A stretch of DNA of 64,000 bases. Source: Mycolicibacterium neoaurum VKM Ac-1815D (GTDB lineage: Bacteria > Actinomycetota > Actinomycetes > Mycobacteriales > Mycobacteriaceae). Of the stretch, positions 24,580 to 33,123 are shown in pieces. Under the pieces are notes generated by a model. That model did not search any database. It saw only the letters and a program-made list of their open reading frames with translations, and was not told the DNA's origin. Positions within the stretch are counted from its first letter, which is position 1. Each line of letters opens with the position of its first letter. The stretch spans positions 3,968,001 through 4,032,000 of the forward strand of contig NC_023036.2 of NCBI RefSeq assembly GCF_000317305.3. Direction: 5' to 3'. Position numbers and translations under genes: made by a program.

Positions 24580-25188
24580 TTACCGCGGGTTCCGCCACAT
24601 CGGGTACATGACGGGTCCCCCGTCGGGGAGGGCGATCTCATCGGTGACCTCGAAGCCGAACCGCTGGTAGTAGCCGATGTTGTCGGGATTGCTGGACTCC
24701 AGGTACGCAGGCGCGAACTCGGCATCACAACGGTCCAGCCGCGAGCGCATCAGGGCGTGCCCGAAGCCGCTACCCCGGACCTGCGGATCACTGCCGATCA
24801 CTGCCAGGTACCAGTGCGGCTCGTCCGGGTGCGACCGCTTCATCAACTCCGACACCTGCATCCCGCGCCGCACCGCGCCGCCGAAGGTCAGCAGCATCGA
24901 CGGCGCCGCGCGCAATTCCTCGGCCGCGGTGTGCCGCCACTGACCCGGCGGGTCCCACAGCGCCGCCGCCGCGATGCCGGACTCCGCGCAGGCAACCTCC
25001 ACCCCGCCGCCGGCCAGATGGTGATACCGGGTCAGTCCAGAAAACAGCTTGTGCAGTTTGCGCCGACGCGCCTGCGGGTCGGGCAGCATCCACGTCATCA
25101 CCGGATCATCGAAAAACGCCCGGCCCAGCACCCGGCACAGGGTGTCGACATCGGAACGGACGGCGGGTCGTACCTGGGGGTCATGCAC
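24580..25188 (-). CDS. GNAT family N-acetyltransferase
   Basis: 202-residue single-domain GNAT. The acetyl-CoA pyrophosphate loop is VIGSDPQVRGSGFGHALMRSRL, with a Q/R-x-x-G-x-G/A pattern, and the C-terminal strand-helix AYLESSNPDNIGYYQRFGFEVTDE is standard for the fold, including the conserved NxxYYxxxGF. The substrate cannot be inferred. It is 8 bases downstream of the CBS-protein gene on the same strand, and its TAA stop is close to the 5' end of the B12 riboswitch, so it is a separate unit from the importer. Confidence 0.85.
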   Translation of the reverse strand: MHDPQVRPAVRSDVDTLCRVLGRAFFDDPVMTWMLPDPQARRRKLHKLFSGLTRYHHLAGGGVEVACAESGIAAAALWDPPGQWRHTAAEELRAAPSMLLTFGGAVRRGMQVSELMKRSHPDEPHWYLAVIGSDPQVRGSGFGHALMRSRLDRCDAEFAPAYLESSNPDNIGYYQRFGFEVTDEIALPDGGPVMYPMWRNPR

Positions 25189-25196
25189 CCGTCCAT

Positions 25197-25625
25197 TCAG
25201 CCCTGCGTGATGTACGCCTGCAAGTACTCCGTGCTGGACTCGAGTTCCTGCATGCGGCTCTTGACCAGATCGCCGATGCTCACGATCCCGGACAACCGGC
25301 CGTCCTGCAGCACCGGGATGTGCCGTACCCGGTGGTGGGTCATCGCGGCACTCAAACTGTCGACAGAATCCTCGGGCGCACAGAACAGCAGATGCGTGGT
25401 CATGATCTCGCCGACCGGTCTGGTCAGCAGATCGGCACCCAGATCATGCAGACGGCGCACCACATCGCGCTCGGAGACGATGCCGACCGGTCCTTCCGGA
25501 CCCACGACCACCATCGCGCCGATGTTCCGCCCGACCAGGCCCGCGAGCAGATCGGCCACCGAGGTCTCCGGTGCGATCGTGGCCACCGACGACCCCTTGT
25601 TCCGCAGTACGTCGGCTATCCGCAT
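25197..25625 (-). CDS. CBS-pair domain protein (Rv2406c-like)
   Basis: 142-residue protein made of two CBS motifs: MRIADVLRNKGSSVATIAPETSVADLL through GIVSERDVVRRLHD, and VGEIMTTHLLFCAPEDSVDSLSAAMTHHRVRHIPVLQDGRLSGIVSIGDLVKS. CBS pairs bind adenine nucleotides (AMP, ATP or SAM) and act as energy sensors or regulatory subunits; a free-standing pair has no catalytic domain, so the partner is unknown. Strong Shine-Dalgarno GGGAGGG precedes the ATG. Orthologous place to Rv2406c, divergent from rnz. Confidence 0.9.
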   Translation of the reverse strand: MRIADVLRNKGSSVATIAPETSVADLLAGLVGRNIGAMVVVGPEGPVGIVSERDVVRRLHDLGADLLTRPVGEIMTTHLLFCAPEDSVDSLSAAMTHHRVRHIPVLQDGRLSGIVSIGDLVKSRMQELESSTEYLQAYITQG

Positions 25626-25713
25626 GACGCCCTCCCGCGATATGTGATCTCCGCCATACTCAGGCTACGTCCGATCGGCCCCGTATGGACGATTGCGGCG
25701 GTATATGTGGGCG

Positions 25714-26574
25714 ATGATCGAGGTGACGCTCCTTGGAACCGGCAGCCCCATCCCCGACCCGGACCGAGCCGGCCCCTCCACTCTGATCCGCGCAGGCGAC
25801 CAGACATTCCTCGTCGACTGCGGCCGCGGGGTTCTGCAGAGACTCGCCGCTGCCGGCTCGGGCGCACCCCAACTCAGCGCGCTGTTGTTGACCCACCTGC
25901 ACAGCGACCATATCGCCGATCTTGGCGATGTCCTGATCACCCGGTGGATCGGTACGTTCGGCCCCGACCCCACGCCGCTGCCCATCATCGGGCCCCCTGG
26001 CACCGCCGAAGTGGTCAAGGCGATGCTGGCCGCGTTCGGCCATGACATCTCCTACCGACTGGAACACCACGCCGACCTGACCGAACCGCCCCGGGTGCAG
26101 GTGCACGAGTACACCGACGGGACGGTGTGGGATGAGGCCGGCGTGCACGTGCGCGTCTCGCCCACCGACCACCGACCGGTCGCGCCGACCATCGCCTTCC
26201 GCGTCGATCACGGTGGCGCCTCGGTGGTGCTCGCCGGAGATACCGTGCCGTGCGCCACGCTGGACGCACTGACCGCCGGGGCAGGTGCGTTGGTGCACAC
26301 CGCGATTCGTCGCGATCTGATCGAGGCGGTGCCCCTGCAGCGGGTGCGCGACATCTGCGACTATCACTCCACTGTGGAACAGGCCGCCGATACCGCCGCG
26401 CGCGCCGGCGTCGGCATCCTGATTCTGACCCATTACGTGCCCGCCATGGCGCCGGGCACCGAGGATCAGTGGCGGGCGCTGGCAGCCACCAGGTTCGACC
26501 GCCAGATCGAACTCGGCAACGATCTGCACCGGGTGCAGGTGCACCCCGGCGTCTGCGTCAAGCCAGCCGGGTGA
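25714..26574 (+). CDS. rnz: Ribonuclease Z-like metallo-hydrolase
   Basis: 286-residue metallo-beta-lactamase fold enzyme of the RNase Z type, expected to process tRNA 3' ends. The zinc motif is LLLTHLHSDHIADLGD, with further ligands in DHRPVAPTIAFRV and VLAGDTVPC and the final His in LILTHYVP. Homology to Rv2407 begins at MIEVTLLGTGSPIPDPDRAGPST, so ATG 25714 was chosen over 25705 and TTG 25693. It lacks the long exosite arm of E. coli-type enzymes in a recognisable form. The 3' end overlaps the convergent transglutaminase gene by 17 bases. Confidence 0.9.
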   Translation: MIEVTLLGTGSPIPDPDRAGPSTLIRAGDQTFLVDCGRGVLQRLAAAGSGAPQLSALLLTHLHSDHIADLGDVLITRWIGTFGPDPTPLPIIGPPGTAEVVKAMLAAFGHDISYRLEHHADLTEPPRVQVHEYTDGTVWDEAGVHVRVSPTDHRPVAPTIAFRVDHGGASVVLAGDTVPCATLDALTAGAGALVHTAIRRDLIEAVPLQRVRDICDYHSTVEQAADTAARAGVGILILTHYVPAMAPGTEDQWRALAATRFDRQIELGNDLHRVQVHPGVCVKPAG

Positions 26575-27397
26575 TCTCCACGACCACGTCCAGGTCGGTG
26601 GATCCCTCGCCCGAGTAGATGCCCTTCAGCGGGGTCACATCGGCATAGTCGCGGCCCACACCGACGCTGATGTACTGCTCGTTGATGTCCTTATCGTTGG
26701 TCGGGTCGTAATGCCACCAGTCGCCGGTCCAGGCCTGGATCCAGGCATGGCTCTGCCCTTCGACGGTGTCACCAACCTTTGCGGTGCGTTTGGGATGCAG
26801 GTACCCCGACACATAACGGGCTGGTATTCCCATGCCCCGCAGCAGGATCAGCGTCAGGTGCGCGAAATCCTGGCAGACACCCTTGCCCTCACGCAACGCG
26901 TCCAGGCCCGAGGAGTGCACGCCGGTGGTGCCGGGCACGTACTTGAGTTCACCGGCCACCCACCGCGATGCCTCGATGACCGCCTGCGCAGGGTCGTGAT
27001 TCTTCCTGATCTGGCGGCCCACCCGCTCCATGCGCTTGCTGGCAGGTGTGTAGACCGTCGGGGTCAGCAACTCGTCGAAGCGGTCGACCACCGCCTCCGA
27101 TTCCAGGTCGTCCCACGTGACCGAAGACTCCGGGATGACCGGTTGCTCTGTCTCCACCACCGAGGACGCCGTCACCTCCAGTTCGGTGTGCGGAGCGTGC
27201 AGATCGAACGTGGTGACCGCCGTGCCCCAATAGTCGACATAGCGGTACTGACGCGTCGCCGGCACGGTCTCCACCCGGTTCAGGATGACGTTCTGCCGGG
27301 AATCCGAGCGCGGCGTCAGGCGCGCCTCGTTGAAGGACGCTGTGACGGGCGACTTGTAGGCGTAGCCGGTTGCGTGGACTACCCGCATACGCCACAT
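26558..27397 (-). CDS. Transglutaminase-like cysteine protease-fold protein (Rv2409c-like)
   Basis: 279 residues from ATG 27397. N-terminal bacterial transglutaminase-like domain (MRVVHATGYAYKSPVTASFNEARLTPR) followed by the catalytic core: the nucleophile lies in GKGVCQDFAHLTLILLRGMGIPARYVSGY, His in SHAWIQAW and Asp in HYDPTND, so the Cys-His-Asp triad is intact. The start overlaps the stop of the alpha-E gene by one base (TGATG). Last gene of a three-gene operon with a circularly permuted ATP-grasp protein. The family is linked to peptide ligation or amide-bond chemistry, but no reaction is established. Confidence 0.9.
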   Translation of the reverse strand: MWRMRVVHATGYAYKSPVTASFNEARLTPRSDSRQNVILNRVETVPATRQYRYVDYWGTAVTTFDLHAPHTELEVTASSVVETEQPVIPESSVTWDDLESEAVVDRFDELLTPTVYTPASKRMERVGRQIRKNHDPAQAVIEASRWVAGELKYVPGTTGVHSSGLDALREGKGVCQDFAHLTLILLRGMGIPARYVSGYLHPKRTAKVGDTVEGQSHAWIQAWTGDWWHYDPTNDKDINEQYISVGVGRDYADVTPLKGIYSGEGSTDLDVVVEITRLA

Positions 27398-28374
27398 CAG
27401 ATCTCTCCCTCTTCGATGACGGTGCCGCCGGCCCGACCGGCATCGGTCCAGGCAACCCACGGCGCGGAGTGAAAGTACTGCAGTGCCAACGCCTCCCCCA
27501 CCTTGACACAGGTCTGCTGCAATGCCGCCAGCTGATCTTCCAGCGATTCCAGGAGCACACCGGGTGGCAGGAACTCCAGCTCGCTGCGGGCGCGTCCGAG
27601 CAGCCGCTGCGCCTCGGCGGTCGCCCCGACCCGATTGTGCCTACGGTGCAACAACTCGTCGAGACTGTGCTCGGCAAGGCGCAGGGAGTAGAAGATCGAC
27701 CGCGGGAACAGCCGGTCCAGCAACAGGAATTCGACCACCCTGCTGGCGTCGAGGACACCGCGGTAGGTGCGCAGGTAGGTGTCGTGGGCGCCGGCGGAAC
27801 GCAGTACCGTCACCCAGGCCGGCGACGAACCGCTGTCGCCGACCCGCGAGAGCAGCATGCGCACCGTCATGTCGACGCGTTCGATGGCCCGGCCGAGCAC
27901 CATGAAGCGGTAGCCGTCATCGCGCGACAGCGTCGAATCGGCGAGACCGGCGAACATCGCCGCGCGCCCCTCGACATAGGCGAGGAACTCGTGCGGTCCC
28001 AGCCTGCGGGCGGCCCGCTCCCGCTCCGCCAAAGCGTTGTAGGTGGTGTTGAGGCACTCCCACATTTCGGTCGAGGTGACTTCGCGTGCTCCACGGGCAT
28101 TCTCGCGGGCGGCGGTGATCGATTCGACGATCGAACAGCCACCCTGGGTGTCCCGGCCGAACGCGACGAGGTCGGTCAACGACCACACGTCGAGCTGTTG
28201 TTCGGGGGGTTCGATATCGAGCACCCGCAGCAGAACCCGCGACGTATGGTCGGGGTCGACGCTGGAGTCTTCGAGCAATTGGTGAACCACCACATCGAGG
28301 ATGCGCGCGGTGTCGTCGGCGCGCTCCACATAGCGGCCGATCCAGTACAGCGATTCCGCGTTACGGGCCAGCAT
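27397..28374 (-). CDS. Alpha-E domain protein (Rv2410c-like)
   Basis: 325-residue all-alpha protein of the DUF403/alpha-E family, rich in Arg, Leu and Glu. It starts LARNAESLYWIGRYVERADDTARILDV, the signature segment, and ends with GEALALQYFHS. The family nearly always occurs between a circularly permuted ATP-grasp ligase and a transglutaminase-like protein, as here, with one-base TGATG overlaps on both sides. A scaffold or helper role in that peptide-modifying system is inferred; no catalytic residues are evident. Confidence 0.9.
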   Translation of the reverse strand: MLARNAESLYWIGRYVERADDTARILDVVVHQLLEDSSVDPDHTSRVLLRVLDIEPPEQQLDVWSLTDLVAFGRDTQGGCSIVESITAARENARGAREVTSTEMWECLNTTYNALAERERAARRLGPHEFLAYVEGRAAMFAGLADSTLSRDDGYRFMVLGRAIERVDMTVRMLLSRVGDSGSSPAWVTVLRSAGAHDTYLRTYRGVLDASRVVEFLLLDRLFPRSIFYSLRLAEHSLDELLHRRHNRVGATAEAQRLLGRARSELEFLPPGVLLESLEDQLAALQQTCVKVGEALALQYFHSAPWVAWTDAGRAGGTVIEEGEI

Positions 28375-30131
28375 CAGTCGACCACCGCCTGTTGTTGCTG
28401 CTGCTGTTGCTGCTGTTGCTGTTCCGGGGCGGTACGGATTTCGCGGGCCTGCTGCTGCTGGGTCTGAGTCGACCCGTCGCCCTTGGCGTCCCGGCCCGCC
28501 TTGGTGCTGCGCGAGGCCTTCTCGGCGACCGAGGCCTGGCCGTTCTTGGCTGTCTCAGGCAGCGCGCGCACCACTTCGGCGGCGGCCAGTTCCCGATCGG
28601 CCGCCGAGGTCCGCGACGCCAGCACCCAGGTGTCCTTGGAACCGCCACCCTGGCTCGAATTCACCACCAGCGACCCCTCGGGCAGGGCCACCCGGGTCAG
28701 GCCGCCGGGCAGCACCCACACCTCGTCACCGTCGTTGACCGCGAACGGACGCAGGTCCACGTGGCGGGGTGCGAGCTTGTCGCCGATCTTGGTCGGCACC
28801 GTCGACAACTGCACGACGGGTTGGGCGATCCAGCCGCGCGGGTCGGAGCGGATCTTCTTCGAGATCGTGGCGAGTTCCTTGGGTGAGGCATCCGGTCCGA
28901 ACACGATGCCGTACCCACCGGAGCCCTCCACCGGCTTGATCACCAGTTCGTCGACCCGGTCGAGCACCTCATCACGCTCCTCGTCCAGCCAGCAGCGGAA
29001 GGTGTCCACATTGGCCAGCAGCGGCTTCTCGCCGAGGTAGTACTCGATGATGGTCGGCACGTAGGTGTAGACGAGCTTGTCATCACCCACGCCGTTACCG
29101 ACGGCGCTGGAGATGACCACATTGCCCGCGCGCGCGGCGTTGAGCACGCCGGCGACACCGAGCACCGAATCCGGCTTGAACTGCATGGGGTCCAGGAAGT
29201 CGTCATCGATCCTGCGGTAGATGACATCGACCTGGCGCTCCCCCTCGGTGGTGCGCATGTAGACGGTGTTGTCGCGGCAGAACAGGTCGCGCCCTTCGAC
29301 CAGCTCGACGCCCATCTGTCTGGCGAGCAGCGAGTGCTCGAAGTAGGCGGAGTTGTACACCCCCGGGGTCAGCACGACGACGGTCGGATCGGCCTCGTTG
29401 GTCGCCGCCGCCTTGCGTAGCGCGCGCAACAGATGTGACGAGTAGTCACCGACGGCCCGGACCCGGTGCGAGGCGAACAGGTTGGGGAACACCCGCGCCA
29501 TGGTCCGGCGGTTCTCCATCACGTAGGACACCCCCGACGGCGAACGCAGGTTGTCCTCCAGAACCCGGAAGGTGCCCTGGGCATCGCGGACCAGATCGAT
29601 CCCGGCGACATGGATACGCACACCGTTCGGCGGGACGATCCCGACCGCCTCGCGGTGGAAGTGTTCACACGAGGTGATCAGCCGCCGCGGGATGACCCCA
29701 TCGCGCAGGATCTCCTGTTCGCCGTAGATGTCGTCCAGATAGAGCTCCAGCGCCTTGACCCGCTGGGCAATGCCCTTCTCCAACCGCGTCCATTCCGCCG
29801 CCGAGATGACCCGAGGAACGAGGTCCAGCGGGAACGGCCGCTCCTGACCGGACAGCGAGAAGGTGATGCCCTGGTCGACGAACGCGCGACCCAGCGCTTC
29901 GGTGCGGGCCTCCAACTCGTCGGCATCCGACGGCGAGAGTTCAGCGAAGATTCCCTTGTAGGGCGGCCGGACGTTGCCGGAGCCGTCGAACATCTCATCG
30001 AAGGCCGCGCTGTAACCGGCGAACTCGGTGTAACCGTCGAAGATCCCCACCTGCTGTTTTTTCGTTCGTGAGGTCGAACGTGGCGGGCGTACGGTCTCGT
30101 TGGGCAGGGTTCGTAGGCTCACCGTGCACAT
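28374..30131 (-). CDS. Circularly permuted ATP-grasp protein (Rv2411c-like), polyQ tail
   Basis: 586 residues from ATG 30131; GTG 30047 (557 residues, starting VGIFDGYTEF) is a reasonable alternative. The circularly permuted ATP-grasp core includes GVRIHVAGIDLVRDAQGTFRVLEDNLRSPSGVSYV, VYMRTTEGERQVDVIYRRIDDDFLDP and ELVIKPVEGSGGYG, which bind ATP and Mg for carboxylate-amine ligation. The C-terminus is low-complexity and Lys/Ala/Gln-rich, ending with an 11-residue glutamine run just before AVVD. First gene of the alpha-E/transglutaminase operon and divergent from rpsT. Substrate unknown. Confidence 0.88.
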   Translation of the reverse strand: MCTVSLRTLPNETVRPPRSTSRTKKQQVGIFDGYTEFAGYSAAFDEMFDGSGNVRPPYKGIFAELSPSDADELEARTEALGRAFVDQGITFSLSGQERPFPLDLVPRVISAAEWTRLEKGIAQRVKALELYLDDIYGEQEILRDGVIPRRLITSCEHFHREAVGIVPPNGVRIHVAGIDLVRDAQGTFRVLEDNLRSPSGVSYVMENRRTMARVFPNLFASHRVRAVGDYSSHLLRALRKAAATNEADPTVVVLTPGVYNSAYFEHSLLARQMGVELVEGRDLFCRDNTVYMRTTEGERQVDVIYRRIDDDFLDPMQFKPDSVLGVAGVLNAARAGNVVISSAVGNGVGDDKLVYTYVPTIIEYYLGEKPLLANVDTFRCWLDEERDEVLDRVDELVIKPVEGSGGYGIVFGPDASPKELATISKKIRSDPRGWIAQPVVQLSTVPTKIGDKLAPRHVDLRPFAVNDGDEVWVLPGGLTRVALPEGSLVVNSSQGGGSKDTWVLASRTSAADRELAAAEVVRALPETAKNGQASVAEKASRSTKAGRDAKGDGSTQTQQQQAREIRTAPEQQQQQQQQQQQAVVD

Positions 30132-30174
30132 GCTGCCGTAAGTCGGGCGTTTCGGCAGGCTGGTCCGGCCGGTT

Positions 30175-30204
30175 TTGGGGGATTGGTGCACCCGCTGGTA
30201 ACCT
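30175..30204 (+). promoter_or_regulatory. Probable rpsT promoter
   Basis: TTGGGG (30175-30180), 18-base spacer, TAACCT (30199-30204), matching a SigA-type promoter. It gives an S20 leader of about 75 nt, ending in the ribosome site GAGAAGGAAC before the GTG at 30288. Confidence 0.45.
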
Positions 30205-30287
30205 GAACCACTGCTGCCCAGCCTGCATCGCTGCGCCGGGCGCCAAATACTTAGCAATCACACCGACGGTGAGAAGGAACTACACGC

Positions 30288-30548
30288 GTGGCCAACATCA
30301 AGTCGCAGGAAAAGCGCATCAAGACCAACGAGCGCCGTCGTCTGCGCAACCAGTCGGTCAAGTCCTCCCTGCGTACGGCTGTCCGCGGTCTCCGCGAGGC
30401 CATCGACGCCGGTGAGAAGGACAAGGCAGGCGAGCTGCTGGTGGCGACCAACCGTCAGCTGGACAAGGCCGCCAGCAAGGGTGTCATCCACAAGAACCAG
30501 GCCGCCAACAAGAAGTCCGCGCTGGCGCTGGCCGTCAACAAGCTCTGA
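30288..30548 (+). CDS. rpsT: 30S ribosomal protein S20
   Basis: 86-residue, strongly basic ribosomal protein that binds 16S rRNA early in 30S assembly. It reads MANIKSQEKRIKTNERRRLRN at the N-terminus and ends KKSALALAVNKL, the full family length. GTG 30288 has a good Shine-Dalgarno (AGAAGGAAC). Single-gene transcript on the plus strand, bounded by a promoter upstream and a strong intrinsic terminator downstream. Confidence 0.98.
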   Translation: MANIKSQEKRIKTNERRRLRNQSVKSSLRTAVRGLREAIDAGEKDKAGELLVATNRQLDKAASKGVIHKNQAANKKSALALAVNKL

Positions 30549-30562
30549 GTCGATCTCTGCCG

Positions 30563-30601
30563 ACCCGCGCGTCGACGCTCACGCGTCACGCGCGGGTTTT
30601 T
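30563..30601 (+). terminator. Intrinsic terminator of rpsT
   Basis: Perfect 10-bp stem, ACCCGCGCGT (30563-30572) with ACGCGCGGGT (30588-30597), 15-base loop, followed directly by a run of five T (30597-30601). A textbook Rho-independent terminator, which is uncommon in mycobacteria. It lies 14 bases after the rpsT stop and also faces the end of holA. Confidence 0.9.
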
Positions 30602-30639
30602 GCGTGTCCGGGTAGCCGTGACCGGCCCCGCCGGAACGG

Positions 30640-31596
30640 TCAGCCGTCGGCAGCCAACTCGGCGACCTTGCGCACGGCCCGCTCCAGGGCGAAATCCGCA
30701 TCGGCGGCCGCACCCTTGACATCGGCGTTGAGCGCGGCGACAACCCGGATGGCCTCGGCCACCCGGTCTCGCGACCAGCGCCGGGACTGTTTCTGCGCCT
30801 TCTGAATGCGCCACGGCGGCATGCCCAGTTCGCCGGCAAGCCGGTAGGGGTCGCCGGTGATCGGGCCGACGCGGGCGATGGTGTGCACCGCCTCGGCCAG
30901 CGCATCGGCGAGCACGACATGAGGTTCTCCGCTGTGCATGGCCCACCGCAGCGCCTCGGCGGCGCCGGACACGTCACCGGCGACCGCCTTGTCGGCGATG
31001 TCGAAGCCCTTCACATCGGCCTTGCCGCTGTGATACTGACGAACCGCGGCGACATCGACCTGCCCGTCTGTATCGGCGACCAACTGCGAGCAGACCGCGG
31101 CCAGTTCGCGGATATCCGAGCCGACGGCATCGAGGATCGCGGTGACGGTGGCGTCGTCGACCTTCATCTTCAGCACCCGGAATTCCCGCCGGACGAAATC
31201 GGCACGCTCGGCAGGCTTGCTGATCTTGGCGCACGGATGCACCTCGGCGCCAAGCTTTTTGAGCTGATCTGCCATCGCCTTGGCCCGGCCGCCGCCGGAG
31301 TGCAGGACGACAAGTACGGTGCCCGGCGGAAGGTCGGCGGCCGCGCTGACGATCAGTGCCACCGCATCCTTGCCCGCCTCGGCGGCGGCCTCCAGCACCA
31401 CCACGCGTTCTTCGGCGAACAACGAGGGACTGAGCAGTTCGGCCAACTCGCTGGTGCTCACCTCCCCGGCCCGGAGCCGGTCCACCGGGACGTCGACGGT
31501 GCCTGCCCGCTTGCGTGCCGCGCGCAGCAAATCTGCCACGGCGCGCTCGACCAGCAGTTCCTCGTCTCCGAGCACCAGATGTAGTCCCTCGCTCAC
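30640..31596 (-). CDS. holA: DNA polymerase III subunit delta
   Basis: 318-residue clamp-loader subunit that opens the beta clamp. The N-terminal segment LHLVLGDEELLVERAVADLLRAARK and the C-terminal helical collar domain (WAMHSGEPHVVLADALAEAVHTIARV, PPWRIQKAQKQSRRWS) match bacterial HolA; the Walker-like site is degenerate as expected for delta. Starts at GTG 31596, 12 bases after the comEC stop, so it is the last gene of the comEA-comEC-holA unit, as in other actinobacteria (Rv2413c). Confidence 0.93.
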   Translation of the reverse strand: MSEGLHLVLGDEELLVERAVADLLRAARKRAGTVDVPVDRLRAGEVSTSELAELLSPSLFAEERVVVLEAAAEAGKDAVALIVSAAADLPPGTVLVVLHSGGGRAKAMADQLKKLGAEVHPCAKISKPAERADFVRREFRVLKMKVDDATVTAILDAVGSDIRELAAVCSQLVADTDGQVDVAAVRQYHSGKADVKGFDIADKAVAGDVSGAAEALRWAMHSGEPHVVLADALAEAVHTIARVGPITGDPYRLAGELGMPPWRIQKAQKQSRRWSRDRVAEAIRVVAALNADVKGAAADADFALERAVRKVAELAADG

Positions 31597-31608
31597 CCGG
31601 TGATCGTT

Positions 31609-33123
31609 TCACGCCGACCCGACAACGCCGGAAACGGTCCACGCCAGCAGACAGCACAGACCCGCGACCGAGAGGTTCCGGCCCCACCGCCACCGCCAGG
31701 TGACGATCACCGCGATGGTGACCGCGGCCACCAGGACCATGCCGGGAGCCCCGGCCGGGACGGGCACCGTGGCATCGGGCAGCGCGGCGATCCGGTCGGC
31801 GACGACAAGCAGCCACCAGAGCTCGGGACCGGTGAACCGGACCATCAGCTCGGCTACCGGCGCGCAGACCGCCGATAGTGCGGCGGCCGCGGTACCGATC
31901 AGAGTGATCGGCGGAATGACGGCGCCGACAAGGACATTGGCCAAAACAGCGAAGACGCTCACATTGCCCGAGATCCCGGCGACGAGTGGTGCGGTGACCG
32001 CCTGCGCCGCCCCGGCGATGCACACCGCATCCGCCAGCGGCTTGGGCCAGCCCCTGCCGACCAGCCGGCGCGACCACCCGGGGGCGATCACCACCAGCGC
32101 GGCCGTCGCCACCACCGAGAGCGCGAACCCGGCATCCACGGCCAGCTGCGGGGCCACCACCATCAGCGCGATCACGGCCGAGGACAACACCGGGATCGCC
32201 TGCCTGCGCCGGTGTGACACCACCGCGAACAGGCCGATGCCGCCCATCACCGCGGCCCGCAACACGCTGGCCGACGGTTCCACGACGATGACGAACGCGA
32301 TGAGCACCACCAGCGCCAACCCGGCCGCCGGCCGGGGCCCCACCAGCGCCGCGGACAGCAGCGCCGCACCGCACACGATCGTCACGTTCGCGCCGGACAC
32401 CGCGGTCAGATGGGTCAGACCCGAAATCTTGAACGCCGCGGCCGAGGTGGCCGTGACCGCCGAGGTGTCCCCGAGCACCAGGGCGGGCAGCATCGCGGCC
32501 TGGTCGGCGGGCAGGACCCGGCGAGCCGCGGCGGAAAACCGCTCCCGGACGTGTCCGGCCAGGCGACGGACGGTGGGCGTCTCCCCCAGTGTCGGCCGAC
32601 CCGCTGCGGTCAGCACCGCCACCGTCAGATCGGCACGTAGCGGCCGTCCGATCCGAGCGGTGAAGGTGGCCGGGCGGCCCACGGCCAGACCGGCGAATTC
32701 CGACACCGGCGCGAAGACCATCACCATCCCCGACGACGGGGTGCCGTCCACCTCCCGCAGGCCCGCCCGAAACATCATCCGGCCGCGGCCCAATGATCGC
32801 GGCGACTCGGTGGCGGCGATCGTCACGACGGCGCGGTCCCCATACCGCTCTGTGATCGGATGGTGGCGCACGTCGGCACTGCGCAGCGCGACCACGACGC
32901 CGAAGGCGGCACCCGTCACCGCAACGGCCGCGACACCCGCTGCACCCACACGAACTGCGCCCCTGCACGTCAGCACGCCGGTGATGGCGCAGGCCACCAA
33001 CACCACTGCGCACGGCACCAGCCCGGGCCACACAATCCCTGCCGCGGTCACGGCCCAGGCCGTCAACGCCGCGGGAACCAGCCGGATATCGGCCGGACGC
33101 TCCTGGGTGATCGCGACGGCCAT
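31609..33123 (-). CDS. comEC: ComEC/Rec2-type membrane protein
   Basis: 504-residue polytopic membrane protein. The competence domain is recognisable from GLTHLTAVSGANVTIVCGAALL and the LPALVLGDTSAVT region; about ten hydrophobic spans follow an N-terminal soluble OB-like part. ComEC forms the channel for single-stranded DNA uptake in transformable bacteria. The C-terminal metallo-beta-lactamase domain of longer homologues is absent: the protein ends after the membrane region, as in M. tuberculosis. The ATG directly abuts the comEA stop. Natural transformation is not established in mycobacteria. Confidence 0.9.
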   Translation of the reverse strand: MAVAITQERPADIRLVPAALTAWAVTAAGIVWPGLVPCAVVLVACAITGVLTCRGAVRVGAAGVAAVAVTGAAFGVVVALRSADVRHHPITERYGDRAVVTIAATESPRSLGRGRMMFRAGLREVDGTPSSGMVMVFAPVSEFAGLAVGRPATFTARIGRPLRADLTVAVLTAAGRPTLGETPTVRRLAGHVRERFSAAARRVLPADQAAMLPALVLGDTSAVTATSAAAFKISGLTHLTAVSGANVTIVCGAALLSAALVGPRPAAGLALVVLIAFVIVVEPSASVLRAAVMGGIGLFAVVSHRRRQAIPVLSSAVIALMVVAPQLAVDAGFALSVVATAALVVIAPGWSRRLVGRGWPKPLADAVCIAGAAQAVTAPLVAGISGNVSVFAVLANVLVGAVIPPITLIGTAAAALSAVCAPVAELMVRFTGPELWWLLVVADRIAALPDATVPVPAGAPGMVLVAAVTIAVIVTWRWRWGRNLSVAGLCCLLAWTVSGVVGSA

